DNA of 16,647 bases from Pseudomonadota bacterium (GTDB taxonomy: Bacteria; Pseudomonadota; Gammaproteobacteria; Competibacterales; Competibacteraceae): positions 1-16,647 of the forward strand of contig JAGTSD010000003.1 of NCBI GenBank assembly GCA_018262135.1. The letters are read 5' to 3'. The translations under genes and the position numbers were made by a program. Below, in pieces: positions 16,492 through 16,647 of this stretch. Positions within the stretch are counted from its first letter, which is position 1. Each line of letters begins with the position of its first letter. A model generated the notes under the pieces. That model ran no database searches and was not told the origin of the DNA. It worked only from the letters and a program-made list of their open reading frames with translations.

Positions 16492-16647
16492 ACCCGGCAT
16501 CCGGTACGGCCACCAGCAGGCACGGGCTGGTCATGACCTGCGCTCGCAGGCGATCGGGCAACGGTTCGCGCCAGTCCACCCGGACCGTCAACACACCGTC
16601 GCGCACGACAGCGACCTTGTCGGCCAGGGTCAGTCCATAACCGGCCG
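16433..16647 (-). CDS. 3' end of a minus-strand gene, possibly with a PrcB_C-like domain
   Basis: A frame is open from the right edge to TAG at 16433-16435, giving 70 C-terminal residues. They have normal protein composition, including YGLTLADKVAVVRDGVLTV, VDWREPLPDRLRAQ, VMTSPCLLVAVPDAGF and TRIEVVDQERLRLEGEH. The pattern of two short beta strands, then AQ-x-x-TSP followed by a hydrophobic strand ending in VP, reminds me of the PrcB_C domain found in small secreted or lipoprotein modules. That is a weak call. Its last 59 bases overlap, tail to tail, the end of the disrupted mtfA. The N-terminus, and any signal peptide, lies outside the window. Confidence 0.55.
   Translation of the reverse strand, partial: AGYGLTLADKVAVVRDGVLTVRVDWREPLPDRLRAQVMTSPCLLVAVPDAGFTRIEVVDQEERLRLEGEH

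Overview
The window is chromosomal DNA from a GC-rich gammaproteobacterium. The evidence is gene order: proC-yggT-yggU-metX-metW, and leuB-asd-fimV on the opposite strand, are both arrangements known from Pseudomonas-like gammaproteobacteria. The type II secretion, FimV and lytic transglycosylase genes fit the same group. I cannot name the genus from sequence alone. No rRNA, tRNA, insertion sequence or CRISPR array was seen.

Layout. Positions 1-1516 (+) hold the 3' part of proC, then yggT and yggU. Positions 1640-3389 (+) hold metX and metW, the acyl-homoserine branch of methionine synthesis. Positions 3425-9105 (+) hold a tightly packed type II secretion run, gspG-H-I-J-K-L-M-N: major pseudopilin, minor pseudopilins, and inner-membrane assembly platform proteins. 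The genes for the secretin, ATPase, GspC and GspF are not in the window. Positions 9167-10402 (+) encode a lipoprotein lytic transglycosylase (GH23/SLT with a C-terminal LysM-like stretch). A strong bidirectional hairpin terminator at 10429-10465 separates it from the convergent minus-strand block. That block, read right to left, is leuB (15255-14176), asd (14105-12990) and fimV (12768-10474). Divergent from leuB, on the + strand, are a small two-helix membrane protein (15472-15717) and an apparently broken mtfA (15738-16491). The last 215 bases hold the 3' end of a minus-strand gene with a PrcB_C-like look.

How the genes work together. Two biosynthetic themes are present: amino acids (proline, methionine, the aspartate pathway, leucine) and cell envelope building. 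The envelope theme runs through the centre, with T2SS pseudopilus and platform, a peptidoglycan-cutting lipoprotein, and the LysM-bearing polar scaffold FimV next to each other. In Pseudomonas aeruginosa FimV is reported to influence T2SS, so this neighbourhood may be more than chance.

The points most worth a second look are these. (1) mtfA appears to have lost a short internal segment carrying most of its HExxH zinc site and to have shifted frame. (2) The tip pseudopilins GspI, GspJ and GspK each carry a charged, low-complexity tail or insert. (3) A heptamer tandem repeat between gspG and gspH places TAG stops in all three frames. (4) A 9-base tandem element lies in the divergent leuB intergenic region. 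(5) The fimV 5' leader carries two inverted repeats.
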